From Chloroflexota bacterium (GTDB lineage: Bacteria > Chloroflexota > Dormibacteria > Dormibacterales > Dormibacteraceae): 35,302 nt of DNA. The stretch's first letter is position 1. Each line of letters begins with the position of its first letter. The translations under genes were made by a program, and so were the position numbers. Shown here in pieces: positions 8,239-17,232 of this stretch. The notes beneath the pieces are model-generated. The model was not told the origin of the DNA, searched no databases, and worked only from the letters and a program-made list of their open reading frames with translations. The DNA lies in assembly GCA_005879945.1 (NCBI GenBank), contig VBHX01000179.1, positions 1 through 35,302 of the forward strand, read 5' to 3'.

Positions 8239-9246
8239 CTATTCCGCGCCGAGCGCTCTATAGACGATCTCGTACGCCCGGACGGCGTCCTTTCGCGACT
8301 GGGCCTCGCGCAGCGCCACATCATCGATTCGCGCGGCCACCGAATCGATGAAGCGCCACTGCAGAACGCTGCGGCGCACAGCCGCGATCGCGTCTTCTGT
8401 GTAGGGATAGAGGTCGAAGCCGAGGCGCTCGCCGTGGTCACCATATCCGGCGCGGCGCAGCTCGAGCGCCAGCTCCAGCGTTTCCATGAATGCGGTCGCG
8501 CCGACCATGTTGTCGTCATCGAATGTGCCCCAGCCGCTGTTGGCGTGCTGGTGGCCGAGAAGCCCTTCGCCCGCCAGCATCGCCGCGTACTCGGCCAGAT
8601 TCTCGCCGTTCATGAGGAGGTGCTGCCAGTCCATGTTCACCTTTACGTTGTCGATGCCTTGCGCGCGCAGCTTGTGAATCACGTGCAGTGTCATGCCGAT
8701 ATTGCGCATGAGGATCTTCATCGCGGGCTCGGAGTTCTTGTGCTCGAGGAACAGCGTTATGCGGTGTTCCTTGCACCTCTTCGCCGCGGCTCCGATGCCC
8801 TCCACAAGCCATGCCCAGCTCTCGCGGTAGGGGGTCTGGAACGGGTAGTTGTAGCCCTCGATGCCGGGCCAGATGATGAAGTTCGCGTGCAGGCTGCCCG
8901 CCATGTCTGCTGCGGCCAGCGTCCGCCGCACAGCCTCGGCGCGCACCGACGCGTCGGGCGAGCACAGCCCGCCCCGGCCGAAAAGCGGGTCGAGGTGGAG
9001 GCCGGTGGCGACGCAGTAGATCCCATGCCCGCCCAGGGCCTCCTTGATCGCTGCTGCATTCTGCTCGTTGATCTCCTGCGGGTAGTGGAACTCGTAGTCG
9101 TCGATCAGGTCCCCAAGGCCAGCCACCGCCCGCTTCACCTTGTCGACGATGTTTTCCGAGGTCCACTGCGGCTGGTAGCCGATGGGGACGAACCGCGTGA
9201 TCATCGGCCCCAGCGCCCAGATGCCAAGACTGGTCTTCAGCGTCAC
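8239..9246 (-). CDS. TIM-barrel sugar isomerase/epimerase (xylose isomerase-like superfamily)
   Basis: EFHYPQEINEQN, ITLFLEHKNSEP, NVKVNMDWQHLLMNGEN, LGFDLYPYTED; GTG start overlapping the VOC gene stop. Confidence 0.8.
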   Translation of the reverse strand: MTLKTSLGIWALGPMITRFVPIGYQPQWTSENIVDKVKRAVAGLGDLIDDYEFHYPQEINEQNAAAIKEALGGHGIYCVATGLHLDPLFGRGGLCSPDASVRAEAVRRTLAAADMAGSLHANFIIWPGIEGYNYPFQTPYRESWAWLVEGIGAAAKRCKEHRITLFLEHKNSEPAMKILMRNIGMTLHVIHKLRAQGIDNVKVNMDWQHLLMNGENLAEYAAMLAGEGLLGHQHANSGWGTFDDDNMVGATAFMETLELALELRRAGYGDHGERLGFDLYPYTEDAIAAVRRSVLQWRFIDSVAARIDDVALREAQSRKDAVRAYEIVYRALGAE

Positions 9247-9620
9247 CCTCGATAGTCCCCCTCGATCCTCGTGAACTCGATCAGGTTGCCAACCGGGTCG
9301 CGACAGAAAAAGCGCGGCCGGTTGGGGATAGGCGTGTCGTCGAAAGGCTCCAGGCCCGCCGCCTCGAGACGGCGGCGGGTGTCCTCTAGATCGTCGATGT
9401 CGAAGCAGAAGTGACGGCGCGACTCGACGTCCTGCGGGCCCGGGAAGAAGTGGATTTCGAGGCCGTCACCGGCGGCGAACCACAACAGGCCCATGCCCGC
9501 GAGCGTGGATGGGACCGGCTGCTCGGAAAGTCCGAGCACCTCGGCGTAGAACCGCCTCACAGAGGCATCTTCGCCATCGTGGTACGGCGAGGAGACGTGC
9601 TGAAGGCTCCTCAGCTTCAT
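9243..9620 (-). CDS. VOC family (glyoxalase-like) protein
   Basis: MKLRSLQHVSSPYHDGEDASVRRFYAEVLGLSEQP...HFCFDIDDLEDTRRRLEAAG...RFFCRDPVGNLIEFTRIEG. Confidence 0.85.
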   Translation of the reverse strand: MKLRSLQHVSSPYHDGEDASVRRFYAEVLGLSEQPVPSTLAGMGLLWFAAGDGLEIHFFPGPQDVESRRHFCFDIDDLEDTRRRLEAAGLEPFDDTPIPNRPRFFCRDPVGNLIEFTRIEGDYRG

Positions 9621-9633
9621 TCGGTCAAGCCCA

Positions 9634-10362
9634 TCACGATGACCGCCGCGGGGCAAGAGGCTCGACGCCCAGGAAACGGCGCTGCGCATCGATGTTGCCG
9701 ATCAGCTCCTTGGCGGTGGTCTCGGCCGCGATTCTGCCGGCGACCATGACCAACTGCCGCTCCGCGAGTGCGGTCGCAACCCCGAGGTTCTGCTCGACGA
9801 CCAGCAGGCCCACGCCCTGACCGGCCAGCGTGCTGATGGTGTCGATCACGCTCTCGACGATGTTCGGCGCCAAGCCCTCGGAAGGCTCGTCCATGATCAG
9901 CAGCTTCGGGTTGGTCAGCAGCGCGCGCCCGATCGCGAGCATCTGCTGCTCGCCTCCTGACAGCTGCGCAGCGCCGGTGCTCTTGCGCGCGGCGAGCCGA
10001 GGGAAGGTCTCGTAGACGCGTTTGGGGGTCCAGCCGCCGTTGCCGCGGCGGGGAATGATCTGCAGGTGCTCATCGGTTGAGAGCGACGGAAAGAGGCGGC
10101 GCCCTTGCGGGACGAAGCCCAGGCCTTCCCGCGCGATCCGGTACGGCGGCTTGCCCATCAGCTCCTGACCGCGAAACCGAACCGAACCTCTTGCCGAGGT
10201 GAGCATGCCCATGATCACCTGGCACAGGGTCGACTTGCCCATGCCGTTGCGGCCGATGATCGCGACCGGCCTCTCATCGACCGTGAAGGCGACATCCTGC
10301 AGGACGTGAGCGCGTCCATAGAAGGCGTTGAGGTCTTTGACCTCGAGTACAGACTCGCTCAC
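9634..10362 (-). CDS. livF: ABC transporter ATP-binding protein, LivF-like (HAAT family)
   Basis: IGRNGMGKSTLCQVIMG Walker A, LSGGEQQMLAIGRAL signature, LLIMDEPSEGLAPNIV Walker B; LivF-type short ATPase. Start taken at the GTG at 10362 (ORF extends to a TTG at 10377). Confidence 0.9.
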   Translation of the reverse strand: MSESVLEVKDLNAFYGRAHVLQDVAFTVDERPVAIIGRNGMGKSTLCQVIMGMLTSARGSVRFRGQELMGKPPYRIAREGLGFVPQGRRLFPSLSTDEHLQIIPRRGNGGWTPKRVYETFPRLAARKSTGAAQLSGGEQQMLAIGRALLTNPKLLIMDEPSEGLAPNIVESVIDTISTLAGQGVGLLVVEQNLGVATALAERQLVMVAGRIAAETTAKELIGNIDAQRRFLGVEPLAPRRSS

Positions 10363-10363
10363 G

Positions 10364-10397
10364 AGGGGTCCTCGCAAAATCGAAGATTTTGTGGGGT
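10364..10397 (+). repeat. 34-bp palindromic dispersed element, copy A
   Basis: AGGGGTCCTCGCAAAATCGAAGATTTTGTGGGGT; stem CAAAATC/GATTTTG, loop GAA; fills the livG-livF intergenic spacer; 31/34 identical to copy B. Confidence 0.75.
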
Positions 10398-10399
10398 TT

Positions 10400-11182
10400 T
10401 CACTGTTTGTATCTGCTCCCGATGTAGAGGTCGTGGACCAGCTGGTTGTCTCGTATCGACGCCGGGCTGCCCTCGACGACGACCTTGCCGTCGTGCATCA
10501 TCGTGACCCACTCTGCGACACGAAGCGCGACGTCCATGTCGTGCTCGATGAGGATCAGGGTCACGTTCGGGTCCAGGGCCATCAGCTGAGCGGTGAGCTT
10601 GTTGCGTTCCGCGGGGGAGAGGCCGGCCGCGGGCTCATCGAGCATCATCAGCTTCGGGGACGACGCCTGGGCCATGCCGACCTCGAGCTGGCGGCGCTCG
10701 CCATGAGAGAGCTCGCGGACCATGGTGCGGAGTCGATCGGCCAGTCCGATCGTCTCGGCCACGGCGCGGGCGCGATCACGCATCTGGCGCTCGCGCCGTG
10801 GGAGGCGGATCGGGAGCAGATGGCCGCTCTTCGCGCCGAGCACCGATAGGTAGAGGTTGTCTTCCACGGACAGCCCCAGCAGCAACCGAGAGGTCTGAAA
10901 AGTTCGGGACAGCCCGGCACGCGCGCGCAGCCGCGCGGGCTGGTGGGTCACGTCCTTACCGAAGAGCTCGATCGTTCCTTCGGTCGGGGGAAATTCGCCG
11001 GAGATGACGTTGAACAGGGTCGTCTTCCCGGCCCCGTTGGGTCCGAGAATCGCGCGGCGCTCGCCAGGTTTGACCTCCAGGGTCACATCGGCCACCGCGC
11101 GCAGGCCGCCGAACCGCCGGCCGACCCCCCGCAAGCGGAGGATCGGCGCGGCGGACTCGGTTGGCAGCGGTGCTGCGCTCAC
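10400..11182 (-). CDS. livG: ABC transporter ATP-binding protein, LivG-like
   Basis: LGPNGAGKTTLFNVISGEFPPTEG, RTFQTSRLLLGLSVEDNLYL, LSHGERRQLEVGMAQASSPKLMMLDEPAAGLSPAE, LIEHDMDVALRVAEWVTMMHDG; start at the GTG at 11182. Confidence 0.9.
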   Translation of the reverse strand: MSAAPLPTESAAPILRLRGVGRRFGGLRAVADVTLEVKPGERRAILGPNGAGKTTLFNVISGEFPPTEGTIELFGKDVTHQPARLRARAGLSRTFQTSRLLLGLSVEDNLYLSVLGAKSGHLLPIRLPRRERQMRDRARAVAETIGLADRLRTMVRELSHGERRQLEVGMAQASSPKLMMLDEPAAGLSPAERNKLTAQLMALDPNVTLILIEHDMDVALRVAEWVTMMHDGKVVVEGSPASIRDNQLVHDLYIGSRYKQ

Positions 11183-11192
11183 ACCGTCTGTC

Positions 11193-12602
11193 TCAGTACT
11201 GCACGTTTCCGGCGCTGAAGTCCACAGGTGTTTCGTTTCCAACCCAGGGCGGCGGCGTCTTCTTGGTGCAAGTTGGGTCGGTCCGGCTAGGCGCCGGCGT
11301 CGTCGGGCTGAAGAAGCCACCGAACGTCTGGTCCACCTTCGGCACGCGAAGGATGGTCTTGATCCCGGGGACGTTGCTGCCCGACGGAGGCGGGGTGATC
11401 TGGACGATCCAGTTGTCGAAGACCGCCTGTCGGTTGGAGTCGAGGCTGATCTTGCCGTACGGGCCCTGGACCACGGTCGAGGCCAGCGCGGTTTGCAGTG
11501 CCTTCTGACCATTGGAAAGGTCGCCGTTGACCGAAGTCAGTGCCTGGCCAAGGGCCGTCATCGCGCTCCAGTAGCCGAGCGTGAAGACGCTCGCAGCGTC
11601 CGCTTGAGTAGCCGGGTAGATGGCCAGCTCCTGCTTGTAGGCCTGGGTCTGCGGGAAGCTGGCGTCGCCTGCGATGCCGCTGGCGGCGACTGCGCCCACC
11701 ATCGGCGTTCCGATTGCCTTGAGCAGCTGCGGGTCGGGCCAGAACGTGTTGCCCATGATGTGCTTGGTGTTCAGCGCTCCGCGAAGCTGAATGTACTGCT
11801 TGAGGAAGGTGATCAGGCCGGCCCCGCCCACACCGACGAACAGCCCGTCGATGTTCTTGGGGATCTGAGTCACGAACGAGGAGTAGTCGGTCGTGCCCAG
11901 AGGCGGCCAGATCCGATTGGAGTTGGGGATGCTGCCACCGATCGAGCAGAACTCGGCGATGAAACCGGCGAGTGACGTGTACGGGAACGCGTAGTCGTCG
12001 CCGATCACGGCCGCGGTGCGCCAGCCGAGCTTGTTGTACGCGTAGTCGCCGAGACCGGACGACCACTGCGCTCCATCCGGGTTGAAGCGGAAAAAGTTCG
12101 GAGCCTGGACCTTCAAGGTTGCGTCCTGGGCCCCGGAGATTCCATTGAGGAACGTCTTGTTCGGCTGGGTCTTGGCGTAGTTCGCCACGGCGATGCCCTC
12201 GTCACCGGAGAGAGGGCCGATCAGTATGTCGGCGCCGAGCTGCTCTACCAAGCGCCGCGTCTCTTCGATCGCTTTGTTGGCGGTGGAGTCGGAACAGCCG
12301 AAGCCGACGATCTGGATGTCCTTGCCGCCGATCTTGGCGCCGGTCATCCCATCGCTCGGCTTGGCGCCGGTGGCTTTGCCGCCATAGTGCGCTGCCAACA
12401 CCGCGAGAGCCCCGCCCAGGTCGTCGTTGTAGAACGATCCAAAGTCGCCCTGGCAGTCCGACAGGATGCCGATCTTGATCGCGCTGCTCGTCGTGGGTGT
12501 GTTCGACGGGCTGCTGTTGCACGCGGCCAGGGCCAGCAACGGAAGCAACGCAATCGAGGCGAACAGCCGCCTCGAGCCGACGCTACGTTGACTTCTAGGC
12601 AA
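11193..12602 (-). CDS. ABC transporter substrate-binding lipoprotein, Liv/HAAT type (Peripla_BP_6-like)
   Basis: TTG start with AAAGGAGG SD; lipobox LLPLLALAACNSS; KIGILSDCQGDFGSFYNDDLGG...GADILIGPLSGDEGIAVANYA. Confidence 0.88.
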   Translation of the reverse strand: MPRSQRSVGSRRLFASIALLPLLALAACNSSPSNTPTTSSAIKIGILSDCQGDFGSFYNDDLGGALAVLAAHYGGKATGAKPSDGMTGAKIGGKDIQIVGFGCSDSTANKAIEETRRLVEQLGADILIGPLSGDEGIAVANYAKTQPNKTFLNGISGAQDATLKVQAPNFFRFNPDGAQWSSGLGDYAYNKLGWRTAAVIGDDYAFPYTSLAGFIAEFCSIGGSIPNSNRIWPPLGTTDYSSFVTQIPKNIDGLFVGVGGAGLITFLKQYIQLRGALNTKHIMGNTFWPDPQLLKAIGTPMVGAVAASGIAGDASFPQTQAYKQELAIYPATQADAASVFTLGYWSAMTALGQALTSVNGDLSNGQKALQTALASTVVQGPYGKISLDSNRQAVFDNWIVQITPPPSGSNVPGIKTILRVPKVDQTFGGFFSPTTPAPSRTDPTCTKKTPPPWVGNETPVDFSAGNVQY

Positions 12603-12720
12603 ATTGACCTCCTTTGGAATATGAATTGGCTGCACTCGTCTGGCCCTCATGAGCCAGGCCTGCTCCAGATGAGTCCCTCACCACTGCCTGCTGTTCTCGA
12701 ATCTCCATCCACCTCCTGTA

Positions 12721-13833
12721 CTACACCGCCGCGGGATGGTCGACGGCGTCGTCGACCGCTCCCTTGGTCGGTATCCCCGACGATTCCTCTGGGCTGCGTC
12801 GCCGCCTTCTCCTGCCCCAGAGGCCCTCCCATATGCCGACCAAACCGCCTGGAGACGCCAGGACGATCACCAGGAAGATCACCCCGATGACAGTTTCGAA
12901 CCGGTCCGGCCCGAGCCAGTCGCCGACGTTCGGCATCCAGACGCGCGAGTAGTTGTCGATCGTAGAGAACACGATGGCGCCGATCCACGCCCCCTCCAAC
13001 CGGTAAAGGCCGCCGATCACGGCGATCACCAGGATGTTGATGGTCTGTGCGACGTTGATTCCACCCGGCGAGATCTGGGTCGTGTACCAGACCGACAGGA
13101 TTCCCGCGATGGATGCGATGAACGCTCCCACGCCAAAAGCGAGCGCGCGATGGAGTGGCACGTTGTAACCGAGCGCTTGCATTCGAGCTGGGTCGTCGCG
13201 AATTCCTTGCAGCGCAAGACCGAAAGGCGTCCGCGCGAGATAGCGGATGCCCACGTAGACCAGGACCGACGCCAGCAGTGCCGTGTAGTAGAGGGGAATC
13301 GGGTCGGTGATCGGGTTGCCGATGACCGCCGGCATGGTCACACTTCGGATGCCCCCGTAACCGGAGAGAACGGTGACCTGGGCAAAGAAATAAAAGACGA
13401 TCACGGAGATCGCGAGCGTGATCATCAGGAAGTAAATGCCGTAGCTGCGCGCGGCGATGGCGCCACAGAGAAGGCCGAAGGCAGTGGCGACGACGATCCC
13501 GACAGCAGTCGCCGCGAGCGGGTCCCAACCGAGGTGCTTTCCGCCCGCGGCGTGAACCAGGTTTGCCATCGTGAACCCGGCGACGGCATAGATCCCGGTC
13601 TGGCCGAGCGAGATCATGCCGCCATAGCTCGAAAGGAAGATGAGGCTCGCGGCGGCGATCCCGAGCCACAGCGCCTTGGTGAGAATCTGGGCAAGAGTGA
13701 AGCTGTCGACGACCGAAGGCGCGCCTGCGAGGAACAGCACCAGCGCACCGACAGCAACCAGCTGGGTGATCCGGATACGCCGGCTTCTGATGGAGTCGAT
13801 CAGTGGGGTGGAGGGGGGAGCTGCGACGCTCAA
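12721..13833 (-). CDS. livM: Branched-chain amino acid-type ABC permease, LivM-like
   Basis: Multi-TM; SYGGMISLGQTGIYAVAGFTMANLV, RTPFGLALQGIRDDPARMQALGYN, ISPGGINVAQTINILVIAVIGGLYRLEGAWIGAIVF; TTG start overlapping the livH stop. Confidence 0.9.
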   Translation of the reverse strand: MSVAAPPSTPLIDSIRSRRIRITQLVAVGALVLFLAGAPSVVDSFTLAQILTKALWLGIAAASLIFLSSYGGMISLGQTGIYAVAGFTMANLVHAAGGKHLGWDPLAATAVGIVVATAFGLLCGAIAARSYGIYFLMITLAISVIVFYFFAQVTVLSGYGGIRSVTMPAVIGNPITDPIPLYYTALLASVLVYVGIRYLARTPFGLALQGIRDDPARMQALGYNVPLHRALAFGVGAFIASIAGILSVWYTTQISPGGINVAQTINILVIAVIGGLYRLEGAWIGAIVFSTIDNYSRVWMPNVGDWLGPDRFETVIGVIFLVIVLASPGGLVGIWEGLWGRRRRRRSPEESSGIPTKGAVDDAVDHPAAV

Positions 13834-14855
13834 GCGGGCCGACCAAACAGGCCCAGCGGCCGGACCGCGAGCACCGCGACAACCAGCACGAAAGTCAGCA
13901 GGATCGCGTAGTTGGTGAGGTCGGTCCCGCCGAACTTGAGGTAAACGTCGGCGTAGGAGTTGACCAGGCCGAGCGCGATTGAGCCGATCGCGGCGCCGCC
14001 GAGGCTGCCCATCCCCCCGATGATCACCACGATGAGCGAGTCGAGCAGGAACGCGGAGTCGTTGCCGGGCTGGACCGCGATCATCGTGCCGCCCAGCACG
14101 CCGGCGAGTCCCGCCAGCAGCGCGCCTATGAAGAAGGCTCCGGCGAACACCAGCTGGATGTTGACCCCGAGCGCCGAAACCATCGAGCGGTCATCCACGC
14201 CTGCCCGGATGATCATTCCGAACCTGGTCCTCTTGATCACCAGGAAGAGCACGGCGCCGATTGCCAGCGCCGCCCCGACCACGACCACGAGCCGGAAGAA
14301 CCCATAACGAACGCCGAGGAGGCTAACGCTGTCGGGCCAGGTCGCTGGCTGCTGGATCGATTCTGCAATGCCTCCGAAGTGGGCGACCATCTGGTCCGCG
14401 AGTATCACTGAAATCGCGATCGTGATCAGCGCTTGACGTAGGTCTTGGCCCTGGTTCCAGCGCAGGAACACCTGCTGCATCAACACCCCCGCGGCGCCGA
14501 TCACGATGATGGCGATGATCATCGGCACGACCCAGGACGTCACTGTGGCCGGGGTTCCGCTCAGAAGGTTGCCGCTCACCCCGTACCAGCTGCCCTGGAG
14601 AGTGAACGCGATGTAGCCCGCGAGCAGGTAGAGCGATCCGTGGGCCATGTTGACCACGCGCATGAGGCCGAAGATGAGCGTGAATCCCGCCGCCACCACG
14701 AAGAACAGCGCGGCGAGGGTCAGCCCATTGAGGGTGACAATCCAGAAAATCTGAGCGTCCTGGCTTCCCTTGTAGGCGATCCAGGCCACCACGGCCAGGC
14801 CAGGAAGGACGAGAAATGCACGCGGCACGATCCGTACGTCGAGCCGACTCGACAT
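13830..14855 (-). CDS. livH: Branched-chain amino acid-type ABC permease, LivH-like
   Basis: LIFGLMRVVNMAHGSLYLLAGYIAFTL, RTRFGMIIRAGVDDRSMVSALGVN, DSLIVVIIGGMGSLGGAAIGSIALG. Confidence 0.9.
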   Translation of the reverse strand: MSSRLDVRIVPRAFLVLPGLAVVAWIAYKGSQDAQIFWIVTLNGLTLAALFFVVAAGFTLIFGLMRVVNMAHGSLYLLAGYIAFTLQGSWYGVSGNLLSGTPATVTSWVVPMIIAIIVIGAAGVLMQQVFLRWNQGQDLRQALITIAISVILADQMVAHFGGIAESIQQPATWPDSVSLLGVRYGFFRLVVVVGAALAIGAVLFLVIKRTRFGMIIRAGVDDRSMVSALGVNIQLVFAGAFFIGALLAGLAGVLGGTMIAVQPGNDSAFLLDSLIVVIIGGMGSLGGAAIGSIALGLVNSYADVYLKFGGTDLTNYAILLTFVLVVAVLAVRPLGLFGRPA

Positions 14856-14973
14856 GACGCTTCAGGCCGCCCGGAGGGTACGAGCGGAAAAGCGCCGACG
14901 AGCCCCATCCATTGTCGGCAAGCCCAATGGCGACATCGCTGCTCCTTGCCGCTCTATCAAAATCTGTCATCGG

Positions 14974-15002
14974 ACACTACATCCGGCTGGCAAACCCGTC
15001 AA
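14974..15002 (-). promoter_or_regulatory. Candidate sigma70-type promoter of the liv-xylB operon: TTGACG-N17-TAGTGT
   Basis: On the minus strand, -35 TTGACG (15002-14997), 17-nt spacer, -10 TAGTGT (14979-14974), about 120 nt upstream of the livH start. Confidence 0.5.
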
Positions 15003-15110
15003 GAGCTTGCCTCGGTGGTGAAAGGAACTGAAGTGTTGTCGGGGGTCTGTTACTGTTGGCATGAGTCGGCCCGGTGACGGGTCGTTGGGGACCTTGCGCA
15101 GAGGGGTGCT

Positions 15111-15136
15111 CCGAGAGCCGGCTCCGCCGGGCTCGG
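15111..15136 (+). other. Stem-loop in the leader of the Tm-1-like operon
   Basis: CCGAG-AG-CCGGC-TCC-GCCGG-G-CTCGG: two 5-bp GC-rich stems with a small internal loop, ~40 nt upstream of the 15178 ATG. Confidence 0.5.
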
Positions 15137-15177
15137 CGCCTTTAAGGAGGAGTTCCCCCCTAAAAAAGGGAGGCGGT

Positions 15178-16398
15178 ATGGGCGAGAAGACCGTTGTCCT
15201 TGTCGGCACTCTTGACACCAAAGGCGCTGAGTACGAGTACCTGCGCGATCGCCTGAAGCTCTCTGGGGTGAAGCCCCTTCTCGTCGATGTCGGGACGCTT
15301 GAACCACCGACGACGAAGCCCGACATCAGCCGCCAGGAGGTCGCAGCCGCGGCCGGCGTCGACCTCGAGGCGCTGACCGCGGCGCGTGATCGCGGCAACG
15401 CTGTCTCAGCCATGGCCGACGCCGCGGCGATCGTGGTGCGAGGCCTGTACAAGGACGGTCGCTGCGACGGCGTTCTCGCAGCCGGTGGCTCAGGCAATAC
15501 CGCGATTGCCACCAAGGCCATGCGCGCACTGCCGGTGGGTATCCCGAAGCTCATGGTTTCGACGATGGCTGCAGGCAACACGCGTGATTACATCGGCGCC
15601 AGCGACATCACGATGATGGCGTCGGTCACCGACGTCGCCGGGATCAACTCGATATCCGGACGCATACTCGCCAACGCCGCGGCCGCCGTGGCAGGCATGG
15701 TCAACGCTCCCCCGGTCGAGCTCGGCGAGCAGCGACCGCTCATCGCGGCCACCATGTTCGGGGTCACGACGCCGTCCGTGACGGCGGCGCGCGAAGAGCT
15801 CGAACGGCGCGGTTATGAGGTGCTCACGTTCCACGCCACCGGCACCGGAGGCAAGGCGATGGAGGCACTGGTCGAATCGGGCTTCGTCAGCGGAGTGCTC
15901 GACATCACCACCACCGAGCTCGCCGACGAGTTGGTCGGCGGCGTGCTCTCGGCGGGCCCGGATCGCCTCGAGATGGCGGGCAAGCTCGGCGTGCCGCAGG
16001 TCGTGTCGGTGGGCGCCCTGGACATGGTCAACTTCGGATCGCGCGACACAGTACCGCCGCAGTTCGAGTCGCGCAACCTCTATATCCACAACTCTTCGGT
16101 CACCCTCATGCGGACGACGCCGGCGGAGTCTGCCGAACTCGGGCGACAAATCGCCGAGAAGCTGTCCGCCGCCCGCGGGCCGGTCGCGCTTTTCATACCG
16201 CTCAAGGGAGTCTCGGCAATCTCCGGCGAGGGTGGGCCTTTCTACGATGCCGCCGCTGACGAGGCGCTGTTCGGCGCGCTGCGAAAGAACACGGGCAAGA
16301 ACGTCGAGCTGCACGAGGTTGACGCTCACATCAACGATCCCGAGTTCGCGCGCGCCATGGCGGCGATGCTCGATAAGTACATGAAGGTGCGGCGATGA
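15178..16398 (+). CDS. Tm-1-like ATP-binding domain protein (UPF0261 family)
   Basis: [84 protein letters not shown] preceded by AAAAAGGGAGGCGGT. Confidence 0.88.
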   Translation: MGEKTVVLVGTLDTKGAEYEYLRDRLKLSGVKPLLVDVGTLEPPTTKPDISRQEVAAAAGVDLEALTAARDRGNAVSAMADAAAIVVRGLYKDGRCDGVLAAGGSGNTAIATKAMRALPVGIPKLMVSTMAAGNTRDYIGASDITMMASVTDVAGINSISGRILANAAAAVAGMVNAPPVELGEQRPLIAATMFGVTTPSVTAAREELERRGYEVLTFHATGTGGKAMEALVESGFVSGVLDITTTELADELVGGVLSAGPDRLEMAGKLGVPQVVSVGALDMVNFGSRDTVPPQFESRNLYIHNSSVTLMRTTPAESAELGRQIAEKLSAARGPVALFIPLKGVSAISGEGGPFYDAAADEALFGALRKNTGKNVELHEVDAHINDPEFARAMAAMLDKYMKVRR

Positions 16399-17222
16399 AC
16401 GGCGAACAGGCCAGGCGCCTGCTGCGCGACACGGTCGCCTCGGGTGGGGTTCTGATCGGCGCTGGGGCCGGCACCGGTCTGTCTGCCAAGTGCGCGGAAG
16501 CCGGCGGGGCCGACCTGATCATCATCTACAACTCCGGGCGATACCGGATGGCCGGCCGCGGATCGCTGGCCGGCCTGCTGCCATATGGCGATGCCAACGC
16601 CATCGTCATGGAGATGGCGGGCGAGGTCCTGCCTGTGGTCGACCACACGCCGGTTCTGGCCGGCGTGTGCGGGACCGACCCATTCCGGCTGATGGACAAC
16701 TTCCTGCGAGATGTCGAGGCAGCCGGTTTCGCTGGCGTCCAGAACTTTCCGACGGTCGGTCTGTTCGACGGCACCTTTCGCGACAACCTCGAGGAGACCG
16801 GCATGGGCTACGACCTGGAGGTGCAGATGATCGCAACGGCCGCCTCGCGCGGTCTGCTGACGGCACCTTACGTTTTCGATGTTCCGTCGGCGGTGGCGAT
16901 GGCGCGTGCTGGGGCGGACGTGCTCGTTCCGCACATGGGGCTCACGACCAAGGGCACCATCGGCGCGCGCACGGCCAGGACGCTGGACGACTGCGTCCCG
17001 CTCATCCAGGCGATGCGCGACGCCGCGGTCGCAGTCAACCCGGACGTGATGGTTCTCTGCCACGGAGGCCCGATCGCAGAGCCCTCAGACGCCGCGTACA
17101 TCCTCGAGCGCACGCACGGCGTGGTCGGGTTCTTCGGCGCCTCCAGCATGGAACGGCTGCCGACCGAGGTCGCGATCACAGAAACCGTGCGCCGCTTCAA
17201 AGCCATCCCGGCTCACAAATAG
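16395..17222 (+). CDS. Phosphoenolpyruvate hydrolase-like TIM-barrel protein (partner domain of Tm-1-like proteins)
   Basis: [83 protein letters not shown] overlap with the Tm-1-like gene. Confidence 0.88.
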   Translation: MNGEQARRLLRDTVASGGVLIGAGAGTGLSAKCAEAGGADLIIIYNSGRYRMAGRGSLAGLLPYGDANAIVMEMAGEVLPVVDHTPVLAGVCGTDPFRLMDNFLRDVEAAGFAGVQNFPTVGLFDGTFRDNLEETGMGYDLEVQMIATAASRGLLTAPYVFDVPSAVAMARAGADVLVPHMGLTTKGTIGARTARTLDDCVPLIQAMRDAAVAVNPDVMVLCHGGPIAEPSDAAYILERTHGVVGFFGASSMERLPTEVAITETVRRFKAIPAHK

Positions 17223-17232
17223 AGGAGGAGAC

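Noticed and set aside
7966-9255. 429-aa plus-strand ORF opposite the xylulokinase and TIM isomerase
   Set aside because: Antisense GC-frame artefact; the minus-strand genes have clear motifs.
12736-13911. 391-aa plus-strand ORF opposite livM
   Set aside because: Composition (Arg/Asp/His-rich, no domains) typical of the frame antisense to a membrane permease.
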